A stretch of 64,000 nt of DNA from assembly GCA_943372215.1 (NCBI GenBank), contig CALRXU020000016.1, positions 39,235-103,234 of the forward strand, written 5' to 3'. A program made the position numbers and the translations under genes. A model generated the notes under the pieces. The model was not told where the DNA came from. It did not search any database and saw only the letters and a program-made list of their open reading frames with translations. The stretch is from UBA6183 sp943372215 (GTDB taxonomy: Bacteria; Bacteroidota; Bacteroidia; UKL13-3). Positions within the stretch are counted from its first letter, which is position 1. Each line of letters opens with the position of its first letter. Below, in pieces: positions 1-8,892 of this stretch.

Positions 1-870
1 CAGTACGTAAAAAAATCAAGTTTTTCAGCTTATGTACTTTTGATTGAAAACCATTTATTACCTGTATTTGGTGAAAAACATAACATTGAAGAAGCCGAAG
101 TACAAACTTTTGTACTTCGTAAATTAGAACAAGGGCTAAGCCATAAAACCATTAAAGACATTATGATTGTTTTGAAAATGGTACTCAAATTTGGTGCGAA
201 ACAAAGATGGATTTCTTATCTACCATTTGACATTCAATATCCAACAGAGCGAGAAAGACAAAATGTAGAGGTATTGAGTAGAACGCATCAAAAAAAGATT
301 ATGAACTATATTCAAGAGCATTTCACATTTCGTAATTTAGGGGTATATATTTGTTTAAACTCCGGAATGCGTATTGGCGAAATATGTGCCATCACTTGGG
401 AGGACATTGATACAGACAATGGAATCATCCACGTTAGAAGAACCATACAGCGAATATACACTATTGATAATGGTATCAGAAAAACAGAACTTATACTAGA
501 CACACCCAAAACCAAAAACTCCATCCGTGAAATACCTATGAGTAAAGAGTTATTGCGAATGCTGAAGCCCATAAAAAAAATTGTAAACCAGTCGTTTTTT
601 GTGTTGACCAACGAAGCAAAACCAACTGAGCCAAGAACTTACAGATCATATTACAAGAATCTCCTCAAAGAACTAGGTATTCCTAACTTAAAATTTCACG
701 GACTTCGACATAGCTTTGCAACAAGATGCATTGAAAGTAAATGTGATTACAAAACAGTCAGCGTATTGTTGGGCCATTCCAATATCAGTACAACCTTAAA
801 TCTATACGTTCATCCTAATATGGAACAAAAGAAGAAAGCCATCAATCAAATGCTTCGGGGGCTACAATGA
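1..870 (+). CDS. tyrosine recombinase/integrase, 5' end outside window
   Basis: Site-specific recombinase of the phage-integrase family, which cuts and rejoins DNA through a tyrosine. The frame is open to the left edge (an in-frame TTG at 40 is unlikely to be the real start), so the N-terminus is missing. What remains is the end of a SAM-like core-binding domain and a full catalytic domain: Arg in SGMRIGEI (near 370), the Lys region TPKTKNS, the HGLRHSF box (near 703) and LGHSNISTTLNLY with the nucleophile Tyr (near 800). The stop is 68 nt before the preferred hsdR start. An integrase beside type I restriction genes in Bacteroidota is often the invertase that shuffles hsdS target-recognition domains. 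That role is inferred, because hsdS and hsdM are not in view. It could also belong to an integrated element. Confidence 0.88.
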   Translation, partial: QYVKKSSFSAYVLLIENHLLPVFGEKHNIEEAEVQTFVLRKLEQGLSHKTIKDIMIVLKMVLKFGAKQRWISYLPFDIQYPTERERQNVEVLSRTHQKKIMNYIQEHFTFRNLGVYICLNSGMRIGEICAITWEDIDTDNGIIHVRRTIQRIYTIDNGIRKTELILDTPKTKNSIREIPMSKELLRMLKPIKKIVNQSFFVLTNEAKPTEPRTYRSYYKNLLKELGIPNLKFHGLRHSFATRCIESKCDYKTVSVLLGHSNISTTLNLYVHPNMEQKKKAINQMLRGLQ

Positions 871-881
871 TTGATTAAATA

Positions 882-917
882 GACCATATTGGTCAGATTT
901 TAAATTCGTTATATTTG
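882..917 (+). promoter_or_regulatory. putative hsdR promoter with overlapping palindrome
   Basis: TATATTTG at 910-917 fits the Bacteroidota -7 element TAnnTTTG. A small palindrome, GACCATATTGGTC (882-894), overlaps the expected -33 zone and contains TTGG. The spacing (17) is slightly shorter than the usual 19-21. The palindrome could be an operator or a weak terminator for the upstream recombinase. Confidence 0.4.
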
Positions 918-938
918 CTTATTAAAATGCACAAAACG

Positions 939-3851
939 ATGTCAAAACAATCCGAAAAGATTTTAGAAGAGAAATTGGTAGCTCAATTGCAAAAATTGGG
1001 CTACCAATATATATTGCTCAGAAATGAGGCTGCCTTGTTATCAAATCTGAAAAGTCAATTAGAAAAACACAACCAAATTTCACTTTCAGATACAGAGTTT
1101 GATAAGGTACTTAACTTATTAAATAAAGGTTCTGTTTTTGAAAAATCAAAGACACTTCGTCAAAAACAGCATATCATAAGAGATAACGGAGATAGCCTGT
1201 ATTTTGAATTTTTGAATGTAGAACATTGGTGTCAAAACCAGTATCAAGTAACTAACCAAGTAAGCCAAGAAGGAAAATACAAAAACCGTTATGATGTTAC
1301 CATTCTAATCAACGGTTTACCTTTAGTTCAAATAGAACTCAAACGAAGAGGGCTTGAACTAAAAGAAGCATTTAACCAAATAAACCGCTATCAACGCCAT
1401 TCATTCGGTGCAAATTCTGCTTTGTATCAATACATTCAGATTTTCATTATTAGTAACGGAGTAAATACGAAGTATTACGCTAACAACCGCAACCAAAGTT
1501 TTAAGCAAACTTTTTATTGGACAGATATTGAGAACAAGCGACTAACTAACATACTCAACGGATTTACAGATGCTTTTTTAGAGCCTTGCCACATCAGTAA
1601 AATGATTTGTAAGTACATTGTTTTGAACGAAGCGTACAAAATCCCAATGGTGCTTCGTCCATATCAATTTTATGCTGTAGAAGCATTGATTGACCGAGTA
1701 AAGAACTCTAATAAAAACGGCTATATATGGCATACTACAGGTTCGGGTAAAACCTTAACCAGTTTTAAAGCCAGTCAAGTTTTGATGAATTTCCCAGAAG
1801 TTCACAAGGTTGTTTTTGTGGTAGACAGAAAGGATTTAGACTATCAAACCACCAAAGAGTTCAATAATTTTAGTGATGGGTGTATTGATGGAACAGATAA
1901 CACCGGCAATTTGGTAAAACAGTTTATTGGCACTTACAAAGACAAAAAAGGCGAAGCAAAAAACACGAAATTGATTGTTACCACTATTCAAAAACTCAAT
2001 ACAGCCATTAGCAAATTGAAGTATGAGAAGAAAATGACAAACTTGAAAGACAAGCGAATCATTTTCATTTTTGATGAGTGCCACCGCAGCCAGTTTGGAG
2101 ATACGCACAATCGTATAAAAGAATATTTTAACAATGCCCAGATGTTTGGGTTTACAGGTACACCCATTTTTGCGGATAATGCCAATAAAAACGAATTAGG
2201 CAAGAGAACAACCAAGGATCTATTTGAAGATTGTTTACACAAATATGTGATTACTGATGCTATAAAGGACGAAAACGTATTGAAATTTTCAATTGAATAT
2301 GTCGGCCGATACAAACAAAAAGATACAGCAACTGAAATTGATATTGAAGTTGAAGACATTGACACGCAAGAGTTGATGGAAGATGAAAAGCGATTAGAAA
2401 AAATTTCCGATTATATCATAAACAACCACAACCGAAAAACACAAAGTAAAGATTTTTCCGCAATGTTTTGTGTAGATAGCGTAAAGTCATTGATTCGCTA
2501 TTACGATATTTTCAAGCGTAAGAAATTAGCTGGTGAGCATAATTTAAATATTGCAACCATTTTCAGTTATGCATCAAACGAAGATGATGCAGATGCCAAC
2601 GGATTTATTCCCGAAGAAGTCTCTGTAGTTGAAGAACCAAAAGCATTATATGGCTTGCAAGCTGATAGCCGTGAAAAATTGGACGAGTTTATTGAAGATT
2701 ACAATCAATTGTATGATGTAAAATACTCCACTAAAACCAGTGAGGATTTTTACAACTACTACAACGACATTTCAAAAAAACTAAAAGATCGCGAACGTCA
2801 ACCCGAAAATATAAACAATCGAATAGATGTTTTATTGGTGGTGAATATGTTCCTAACAGGTTTTGATGCGAAAAAAGTGAATACCCTTTATGTGGACAAA
2901 AACCTAAAATATCATGGATTGATTCAAGCATTTAGCCGAACCAACAGAATATTAAATGAGCAAAAATCGCAGGGAAACATTGTCGTTTTCAGAAATCTAA
3001 AAAGCCGAACAGATGAAGCTATAACGCTATTCAGCAACAAAGAAGCTATTGAGGTAATCATAATGAAACCTTATGAAGATTATGTTGCCAATTTTGATGA
3101 AGCCTTTGAAAAGTTATTAGAGGTTACACCAACAACAGACGCAGTAAACGACCTTGAAACCGAAGATGATGAATTGAATTTCATTAAAGCATTTCGGGAC
3201 TTGATGAGGATTAAAAATATCCTCACGGCCTTTTCAGACTTCAAATGGGAAGATTTAAAAATGGAAGAGCAACTTTTTGAAGACTTCAAAAGCAAATACC
3301 TTGACCTTTATGACAAAGTAAAAAGCAACCACCAAAAAGAGACCGTTTCCATTTTGGAAGATGTGGACTTTGAATTGGAGTTAATACATCGAGACGAAAT
3401 AAATGTTGCCTATATCATTCAGCTTTTAATCAAACTAAAATCTCAAAAACAGAAAGATACCACCAAAGCAGAAAAGGAAATTTTCAATTTATTGAGTACA
3501 GAAGCAACGCTTAGAAGCAAACGAGAACTTATAGAAAAATTCATTTTGGAAAATCTTCCAGTCATCAACGACCCCGATAACATTTCTTCTGCATTTGAGC
3601 AATTTTGGAACGAAGAACAACAAAAGGAATTTTCTAAAATCGTTCAAGATGAAAATTTATCAGCCGAGAAAACCGAGAAACTAATCGAAGATTATCTTTT
3701 TGCCGAAAGAGAGCCACTCCGTGATGAAGTTTTGGAACTAATTGAAGGCGAAAAACCAAGTTTACTGCAACGCAAAAAATTAGGCGACAGAATTTTAAAA
3801 AGGATAGTTGATTTTGTGGAGACATTTATTAACGGAATGAATTTGAATTAA
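939..3851 (+). CDS. hsdR: type I restriction enzyme R subunit (HsdR)
   Basis: Motor and nuclease subunit of a type I restriction-modification complex. It translocates DNA with ATP and cleaves when bound to the HsdM/HsdS methylase core. Domains in order: N-terminal PD-(D/E)xK nuclease (D in RYDVTILI, then QIELK, about residues 120-140); SF2 helicase with Walker A TTGSGKT (about 265-272), DECH box (about 380) and GFTGTP (about 406); C-terminal helical region. About 970 residues is usual for the family. The start at 939 (MSKQSEK) is preferred because the promoter-like element ends at 917; 927 is also possible, and the longer TTG frame from 915 overlaps that element. No hsdM or hsdS lies downstream, so they are probably left of the window beyond the recombinase. 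Confident call. Confidence 0.95.
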   Translation: MSKQSEKILEEKLVAQLQKLGYQYILLRNEAALLSNLKSQLEKHNQISLSDTEFDKVLNLLNKGSVFEKSKTLRQKQHIIRDNGDSLYFEFLNVEHWCQNQYQVTNQVSQEGKYKNRYDVTILINGLPLVQIELKRRGLELKEAFNQINRYQRHSFGANSALYQYIQIFIISNGVNTKYYANNRNQSFKQTFYWTDIENKRLTNILNGFTDAFLEPCHISKMICKYIVLNEAYKIPMVLRPYQFYAVEALIDRVKNSNKNGYIWHTTGSGKTLTSFKASQVLMNFPEVHKVVFVVDRKDLDYQTTKEFNNFSDGCIDGTDNTGNLVKQFIGTYKDKKGEAKNTKLIVTTIQKLNTAISKLKYEKKMTNLKDKRIIFIFDECHRSQFGDTHNRIKEYFNNAQMFGFTGTPIFADNANKNELGKRTTKDLFEDCLHKYVITDAIKDENVLKFSIEYVGRYKQKDTATEIDIEVEDIDTQELMEDEKRLEKISDYIINNHNRKTQSKDFSAMFCVDSVKSLIRYYDIFKRKKLAGEHNLNIATIFSYASNEDDADANGFIPEEVSVVEEPKALYGLQADSREKLDEFIEDYNQLYDVKYSTKTSEDFYNYYNDISKKLKDRERQPENINNRIDVLLVVNMFLTGFDAKKVNTLYVDKNLKYHGLIQAFSRTNRILNEQKSQGNIVVFRNLKSRTDEAITLFSNKEAIEVIIMKPYEDYVANFDEAFEKLLEVTPTTDAVNDLETEDDELNFIKAFRDLMRIKNILTAFSDFKWEDLKMEEQLFEDFKSKYLDLYDKVKSNHQKETVSILEDVDFELELIHRDEINVAYIIQLLIKLKSQKQKDTTKAEKEIFNLLSTEATLRSKRELIEKFILENLPVINDPDNISSAFEQFWNEEQQKEFSKIVQDENLSAEKTEKLIEDYLFAEREPLRDEVLELIEGEKPSLLQRKKLGDRILKRIVDFVETFINGMNLN

Positions 3852-4033
3852 AGAAGGAAATCCTACGTACAACAGCTCACTCATTACCAAGTAACACAAA
3901 CCAAAACTTGGCAAAGAGTGTGCTTTTTCCTATGCAGAACGAAATTCTCCCCTTGCTCCCGAGCATCCCGCAAGCGGGACAAGTGGTACTCCTGAATCCA
4001 GCATCGTAGTCATACCTGAAACTGTTATGGGTA
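3852..4033. other. intergenic region with dispersed hairpin repeat
   Basis: No gene is visible after hsdR. A weak hairpin (CCAAGT near 3892 with ACTTGG near 3908) could end hsdR transcription. A perfect palindrome TCCCGCAAGCGGGA lies at 3966-3979, inside a block that resembles 4911-4934, so it is probably a dispersed genomic repeat. Confidence 0.45.
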
Positions 4034-4120
4034 ATGGCGGCATACCGCTCCTGTTGGAAATTTCACCAATTATATGTAAATTTCAGCGTGCAAAAACCGA
4101 CAAAATATCATAACGACTTT

Positions 4121-4615
4121 ATGGTAGATCGGCTCACCAACTCTATTGTAAATGTAACGTCTGGAGACAGTTTTCAGACTGAAGTCTCTCTTCTAACCAG
4201 AGAAGACTTAAAACAGGTTCAAAAGAAGAATGGCTGGCTGTTCAACTGGAAAGATGAGCAGCAAATGCCAGACAAAGAGGTCTACAAACTGACCATTGTA
4301 AACAGCCCTAGCATAGTACAAGGAGTAACAAGCTTGACACTAAAAACAGACCTTGTTTTTCTTAACTTGATTGAAAATGCGCCATTTAATAAAGGGGAAC
4401 GTAAAGTTTATGAAGGTGTAGCTGGAAATCTTGTTGCTTTTGCCTGCAAACTATCATTTCAAAGGGGAAGTGATGGATTTGTGTCATTTCATTCAAAAAC
4501 AAATTTAGTTGACCATTATATTAAATCCTTGAATGCAAAACACTATGGAAACCTGCTTATGGTTATAGATACTGTTGCTGCTCTCAAACTTGTAGACAAA
4601 TATTTTAAATCATAA
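4121..4615 (+). CDS. GNAT-like protein of a two-gene accessory unit
   Basis: Cytosolic protein of about 164 residues from this start, with no signal peptide. The C-terminal half (GVAGNLVAFACKLSF, then GFVSFHSKTNLVDHY and a final LVDKYF) looks like an acyltransferase fold of GNAT type. I recall similar proteins annotated as hypothetical or N-acetyltransferase in Bacteroidota accessory DNA, but cannot verify this. The frame is open to an ATG at 4034. The ATG at 4121 (MVDRLTNS) is preferred because the conserved-looking part begins there and the extra 29 residues look like intergenic translation. It is followed 4 nt later by a tiny basic ORF, suggesting an obligate two-gene unit, possibly toxin-antitoxin-like. 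No function is assigned. Confidence 0.65.
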   Translation: MVDRLTNSIVNVTSGDSFQTEVSLLTREDLKQVQKKNGWLFNWKDEQQMPDKEVYKLTIVNSPSIVQGVTSLTLKTDLVFLNLIENAPFNKGERKVYEGVAGNLVAFACKLSFQRGSDGFVSFHSKTNLVDHYIKSLNAKHYGNLLMVIDTVAALKLVDKYFKS

Positions 4616-4619
4616 TATT

Positions 4620-4757
4620 ATGAAGACCAAAAACAATCACCTTAATGTTGACTTTATTCAAAGCAGACCTTTGACAAAGGCAGAAGAAAAAGGTCTTAGC
4701 GAGTTCATTAAGAAACTTAAAAGCAAAAAACGTAAGCTATCACCCAAAGCGGCATAG
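4620..4757 (+). CDS. small basic protein, 45 aa, partner of upstream GNAT-like gene
   Basis: Starts 4 nt after the upstream stop and encodes 45 residues ending in a Lys/Arg-rich tail (KKLKSKKRKLSPKAA). The core includes RPLTKAEEKGLSEFIKKL, which should form an amphipathic helix. The tight spacing and same strand support translation as a pair with 4121-4615. No known family is recognised. A short charged partner of this kind is typical of antitoxins or regulatory peptides, but that is only inference. Confidence 0.6.
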   Translation: MKTKNNHLNVDFIQSRPLTKAEEKGLSEFIKKLKSKKRKLSPKAA

Positions 4758-5167
4758 CCACTACCCGTAACACACGTAACTGTTCTCGCGTTGTAAAATA
4801 AATGCACCACTGCTTTCACTATGTTTTTCATAAAAAAACGATGGCTTTAGGAGCGATTTAAGCCAAGCAATTTGTTTAAATGGTTACTCAATTTTCGCCC
4901 CAGGTTCACTCGCATCTCGCAAGCGAGACAAATCTTATTATGCTTGTGCAAAAGTTATATTAACCCACGTATTTCTTAAGTTTCTCTGTTACAAGCTGCA
5001 GGTAGGCAACAACTTCTTAAACACACTTACTGAACGAGGTGAGTTTTGTTGGCTTCATCTCCCCCATTTTTATGCCTTGGCCATATTGCTTAAATATTTT
5101 AGTGCAAATCCATACTCCTGATAACAGAAATAAACCTGGTATTTACTACCCAAGGCAATTGGTTACA
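4758..5167. other. gene-free region with dispersed repeats
   Basis: About 410 bases with no credible ORF on either strand. It contains the palindrome TCTCGCAAGCGAGA (4915-4928), with flanks like the one at 3966, and a TTTTTATGCCTT...ATAT.GCT motif at 5067-5093 that recurs near 6354-6379. It looks like repeat-rich spacer DNA between accessory genes and the fasciclin gene. Confidence 0.5.
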
Positions 5168-5212
5168 TAAAAAAACCATTTCAGCATCATTACTTTCTGA
5201 AATGGCTTTTTT
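5168..5212 (-). terminator. hairpin terminator of fasciclin gene
   Basis: Inverted repeat CCATTTCAG (5176-5184) and CTGAAATGG (5197-5205) with T-runs on both sides, placed 17 nt after the minus-strand fasciclin stop. It could terminate from either direction. Confidence 0.75.
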
Positions 5213-5228
5213 ATCAATACAAAACTTA

Positions 5229-6161
5229 TTAAGGTAGAATCACTTTATTAATTACGTGTACTACACCGTTTTCTGCTTGAATATCAGCAGTGGTTACACC
5301 AATATCAGTAGTTTTTCCTCCACTGAACTTCACACCTGAAGTTGTGTTAAAAGTTAACTTAACTGCTGGATTTAAAGTAGTTGGATTTAAACCGTTAGTT
5401 ATTGCAGAAGAACGAACGGCAGTTCCTAAAACATGCGCTGTTAATATTGGGCCCAAAGCTGATTTAGAAGTAGCTGCCAAATCAAAGCTGATGTCAGAGA
5501 ATGCCTTGTTGATTGGAGCAAACACCGTTATATTATTGGTTGTATCCACTACATCAACCAATTCTGCTTTTGTTAATGCAGCTACTAAGGTGGTAAAGTC
5601 GCTGTTGTTTACAGCAATATCTGCAACGGTAGGTATATCTAAAAGTTTGCCTATTTTATGAATAACACCATTAGAGGCATTGATATCAGCAGTAACTACA
5701 GAAGCACTATTATTGAATTTAACAGGAGCTACATTTACTTGCAAAGATACCCCATTTCCCCCTACGGTATAAAGAGTAGGAACATACGTATTTGTCAATT
5801 GTGTAGATAGCACTTTTGAACCCAACACATGGTATAAAAGCAGGTTCTTTAATTCCGCAATAGCTGCAGGATTTGTTATTGCATTGATTGATTCAGAGGT
5901 GATTTTTTCCACTCTAAAAGCCTCATTAGTGGGAGCAAATACAGTGAATGTACCAGCACCTTGTAAAGTGGATACCAAACCAGCTTTTGATAAGGCCGTA
6001 ACCAAGATACTCAAAGTGGTGTCACCTTGGGCAAGCTCGACAATATTTTTGGCTGTTGGAGTGGGATCATCGTTTTTTTTGTCATCATCTTCTTTGCAAG
6101 AGGTGATGGTGATAGATGCTATTAACAATAGCGCTGATAGTTTTAAAATTGTTTTTTTCAT
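5229..6161 (-). CDS. fasciclin (FAS1) domain lipoprotein
   Basis: Surface or periplasmic lipoprotein with two FAS1 domains, an adhesion-type fold of unknown ligand in bacteria. The N-terminus is a signal peptide ending in a lipobox Cys (ITSC, residue 22) followed by acidic residues. The first FAS1 domain (about 40-170) has FTVFAPTNEAF (H1-like) and NGVIHKIGKLL (H2-like). The second (about 175-310) has ITVFAPINKAF and ends NGVVHVINKVILP. 310 residues is normal for a two-domain protein. It is a single-gene unit with its own terminator. Confidence 0.92.
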   Translation of the reverse strand: MKKTILKLSALLLIASITITSCKEDDDKKNDDPTPTAKNIVELAQGDTTLSILVTALSKAGLVSTLQGAGTFTVFAPTNEAFRVEKITSESINAITNPAAIAELKNLLLYHVLGSKVLSTQLTNTYVPTLYTVGGNGVSLQVNVAPVKFNNSASVVTADINASNGVIHKIGKLLDIPTVADIAVNNSDFTTLVAALTKAELVDVVDTTNNITVFAPINKAFSDISFDLAATSKSALGPILTAHVLGTAVRSSAITNGLNPTTLNPAVKLTFNTTSGVKFSGGKTTDIGVTTADIQAENGVVHVINKVILP

Positions 6162-6498
6162 ATGTTAGTTTAAATGTATGAGGTAAACACCTAAAAAAAT
6201 TTGAAAGTTTTAACTTTTTAACGAATGACCACTTTATGACAAAAGAAGCTTAACGGTGTACCTATTGATTAATAGAAGATACTCCCCACATGAAAATAGA
6301 ACAGCAGCAAGAATTTCTAATTCACCTTTATGCGCACTGAGAACCAAGCCTGGTTTTTATGCCTTTGTTATATCGCTAAAGTGCATGTAGACATAGATTG
6401 TCTCTTTATCACAAATGAGCAAAAGATAAGGCCTAGGCAACATTTGTTTGATGTAAACTGTCTGATGCTTAGAAACAACTTAACTAACAACAAATAAT
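6162..6498. other. divergent intergenic region
   Basis: Promoter region between two divergent genes, with no ORF. It contains a second copy of the TTTTTATGCCTT..ATAT.GCTAA motif (6354-6379). Nothing else recognisable was seen. Confidence 0.4.
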
Positions 6499-8283
6499 AT
6501 GAAACACGCTTTTTTTTACTTCCTGCTTCTTTCATTTTTTTTATGTCAAACAGAAACGGTACTCGCCCAAAGCACTAAAAAAGTATTGTTTATAGGGAAC
6601 AGTTATACAGAAGTAAATAATTTACCCCAAATCATTGCCAATGCTGCCTTATCAACTGGTGATACCTTGATTTTTGATAGCCATACTCCCGGAGGATACA
6701 AACTGTTACAACACGCAACAAACAACATTAGTCAAAGCAAAATTATGGCCGGAGGCTGGGATCACGTTGTGTTACAAGGGCAAAGTCAAGAACCAATTAC
6801 TGGTGAAAGCAATTTTTATGACGGAATGAGAAATTTAAATACCCTGATAAAACAATATAATCCTTGCGCTGTACCCATGCTTTATATGACTTGGGGAAGA
6901 AAAAATGGGGATGCTGCGAATTGTCCTAAGATACCTGCCATGTGTACGTATGAAAGTATGGACACCACTATAAAAAGAGATTATATGAATTTAGCGGACT
7001 GGTTTCGGACTGAAATATCACCTGTTTCAGTGGTGTGGAAGTATCTTAGGTATAACCATCCAACGATTAATCTGTATCAGTCTGATGAAAGCCACCCTTC
7101 TGCCGAAGGATCCTACGCTGCTGCTTGTTGTTTTTATGCCACCATCTTCAAAAAAAATCCTACCTTAATTACCTTTAATTATGGTTTAAATCCTACTGAT
7201 GCTGCTATAATTAGAAACGCAGTAAAAATAACGGTGTTTGATAGCTTAAGTTTATGGGACTATAAAAAACTACCCATTTCAGCATTTAGTTATAGCATGG
7301 GTTCTGGAGCAAATGAAATCATATTTAACAATACCTCTGTACATGCAGATAACTACTTATGGAATTTGGGAGATGGAACAACATCAACCCTAAACTCACC
7401 TACACATGCTTATCTGTCTAACGGTACATATACCGTAACACTAACAACATCTAATTGCGATTTACAAGGGTTACATACCAATGTGATGGATACAACCATC
7501 AGTTTTTGTAACCACACCCCAAGTATTTTACCAGACAACCTTATGCTTTGCCCAAACAGTAGCGATACATTATGGACACAAGCAGGAAATGCTTATCAAT
7601 GGTACAACAATAGTATTCCTATTCCTGGTGCCACTAATCAATATCTGGTTGTTTCAAATAGCAATCATTTAATAGATTTTCCTTATCCATCTGTATTAAC
7701 TACTAATGCAGGCTGCTCAGAACTTTCAAAACAATCATTTGTTAGAGAAGCTGGATGGATGTTTGGGGCGATTATTGGTTTTTATACCGTTGGCAATGTA
7801 CTTGCTGGAGACAGCGTATGCCAAGGCGATACACTCAAGTTAATAACCGCCTTTGGGGAAGACCATGTAACACAATGGTATAAAAATGGTGTACCAATTC
7901 CTTTTGCAAACAGCGATACTTTGGTGGTAACCAATTCAGGCATCTTTAAAGTTCAAATAATACACCCAACCTGTGCCAATATATTTGGCTACTCCGACTC
8001 CATACATTATAAATTTATTTCCTGTAATGTTGGGTTAAAAGAAAATAACCTATCCATATTTGAACGCATTCATCCTAACCCGGCAAACGAAACACTTAGT
8101 ATTGAATTTAGCGGGCTTATAAAAACGGAGCAACTTCAAATTTTTAATGCGATGGGAGTTCTAGTAAAAGAAATAGAAGTCAGTGAATCCATAAAAATTG
8201 ACGTTTCTGATTTTGCAAACGGGCTTTATTTTATCCAATTAAAAAATAACCCGCATCAAGCACAGAAATTTGTTAAACAATAA
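6499..8283 (+). CDS. secreted SGNH-type hydrolase with PKD domain and T9SS sorting domain
   Basis: Probably an exported esterase or acetylxylan-esterase-like enzyme. A signal peptide (about 1-24) is followed by an SGNH fold: block I GNSYTEVNN with the nucleophile Ser (about 35), and the C-terminal catalytic Asp/His motif DESHPSAEG (about 195-203). Next come a PKD domain (LWNLGDGTTST..., about 285-325), two Ig-like segments (YQWYNNSIPIPGA and TQWYKNGVPIPFA), and a T9SS type A sorting domain (HPNPANETLSIEF to the end, about 525-594). The protein is therefore expected to be displayed or released through T9SS. Substrate cannot be read from the sequence. Neighbours give no pathway. Confidence 0.85.
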   Translation: MKHAFFYFLLLSFFLCQTETVLAQSTKKVLFIGNSYTEVNNLPQIIANAALSTGDTLIFDSHTPGGYKLLQHATNNISQSKIMAGGWDHVVLQGQSQEPITGESNFYDGMRNLNTLIKQYNPCAVPMLYMTWGRKNGDAANCPKIPAMCTYESMDTTIKRDYMNLADWFRTEISPVSVVWKYLRYNHPTINLYQSDESHPSAEGSYAAACCFYATIFKKNPTLITFNYGLNPTDAAIIRNAVKITVFDSLSLWDYKKLPISAFSYSMGSGANEIIFNNTSVHADNYLWNLGDGTTSTLNSPTHAYLSNGTYTVTLTTSNCDLQGLHTNVMDTTISFCNHTPSILPDNLMLCPNSSDTLWTQAGNAYQWYNNSIPIPGATNQYLVVSNSNHLIDFPYPSVLTTNAGCSELSKQSFVREAGWMFGAIIGFYTVGNVLAGDSVCQGDTLKLITAFGEDHVTQWYKNGVPIPFANSDTLVVTNSGIFKVQIIHPTCANIFGYSDSIHYKFISCNVGLKENNLSIFERIHPNPANETLSIEFSGLIKTEQLQIFNAMGVLVKEIEVSESIKIDVSDFANGLYFIQLKNNPHQAQKFVKQ

Positions 8284-8419
8284 AAGAATTAAATTTAGAG
8301 AATCGGATGTTGAATAGGGTGAAGATCGTTGGTTTCATCTTCACTATTTTTTTAAGCTTTCGTTGTATCGTCTAAAAACGACTCATTGTTGAGTCTTTCC
8401 TCTTTTTAATGCATGATAC

Positions 8420-8458
8420 ATCATTCACTAATGCTATTTTATGGCGTTAGTGAATGAT
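8420..8458. promoter_or_regulatory. palindromic operator upstream of hipBA-like pair
   Basis: ATCATTCACTAATGC (8420-8434) and GCGTTAGTGAATGAT (8444-8458) form an inverted repeat matching at 14 of 15 positions. A related half-site, ATCATTCATTAGCAT (8513-8527), lies just before the gene. This fits autoregulation by a HipB-type HTH protein. Confidence 0.65.
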
Positions 8459-8496
8459 ATACCATACAATTTTATTATTTATTTTGATAAAACCAT

Positions 8497-8504
8497 TATA
8501 TTTG
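8497..8504 (+). promoter_or_regulatory. -7 promoter element of hipBA-like operon
   Basis: TATATTTG matches the Bacteroidota TAnnTTTG consensus and sits between the two operator regions, so bound repressor would cover it. No good -33 TTTG is seen at the usual spacing. Confidence 0.45.
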
Positions 8505-8542
8505 CATGAAAAATCATTCATTAGCATCAATTAATGTACATT

Positions 8543-8890
8543 ATGACTGATACATCATACAAAAATTGGTTATCCATGAGCGATGATGCTTTAGCCAAAC
8601 AAGTGGGTATTTTTATAAAACACCACAGGCTAGAGCAGAACAAAACACAAGACTTGCTAGCAAAAGCTGCTGGCATAAGTCGTTCAACGCTCAGCCTGCT
8701 CGAAAGGGGAGAAACCGTTACGCTGGCAACACTCATTCAAGTACTTCGAGTATTGGATCAACTTCAGGTAATGGAGGCTTTTGAAATGAAACAAAGCATA
8801 AGTCCGCTTGCATTAGCCAAAGCGGAAAAGGACAAACGAAAAAGGGCTAGGAATAACAATACGAACAATGTAGAAGAATCAAATTGGTAA
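8543..8890 (+). CDS. HipB-like XRE family antitoxin/transcriptional repressor
   Basis: DNA-binding antitoxin of a HipBA-type module. About 115 residues, with an XRE helix-turn-helix at about 25-75 (HRLEQNKTQDLLAKAAG, SRSTLSLLERG, TLATLIQVLRVLDQL). The tail is basic and Asn-rich (KRKRARNNNTNN). The start could be the ATG at 8534 or 8543. A palindromic operator lies upstream. The stop is 2 nt before the hipA start, so the two are one operon. Expected to bind HipA and repress its own promoter. Confidence 0.88.
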   Translation: MTDTSYKNWLSMSDDALAKQVGIFIKHHRLEQNKTQDLLAKAAGISRSTLSLLERGETVTLATLIQVLRVLDQLQVMEAFEMKQSISPLALAKAEKDKRKRARNNNTNNVEESNW

Positions 8891-8892
8891 TT

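Noticed and set aside
4034..4120. N-terminal extension of the GNAT-like gene from the ATG at 4034
   Set aside because: The extra residues resemble translated spacer DNA and the conserved-looking region starts at 4121. Kept as an uncertainty only.
1..4757. Prophage or integrative element call for the left end
   Set aside because: Only the recombinase supports it; no structural, replication or conjugation genes, and the restriction context explains it better.
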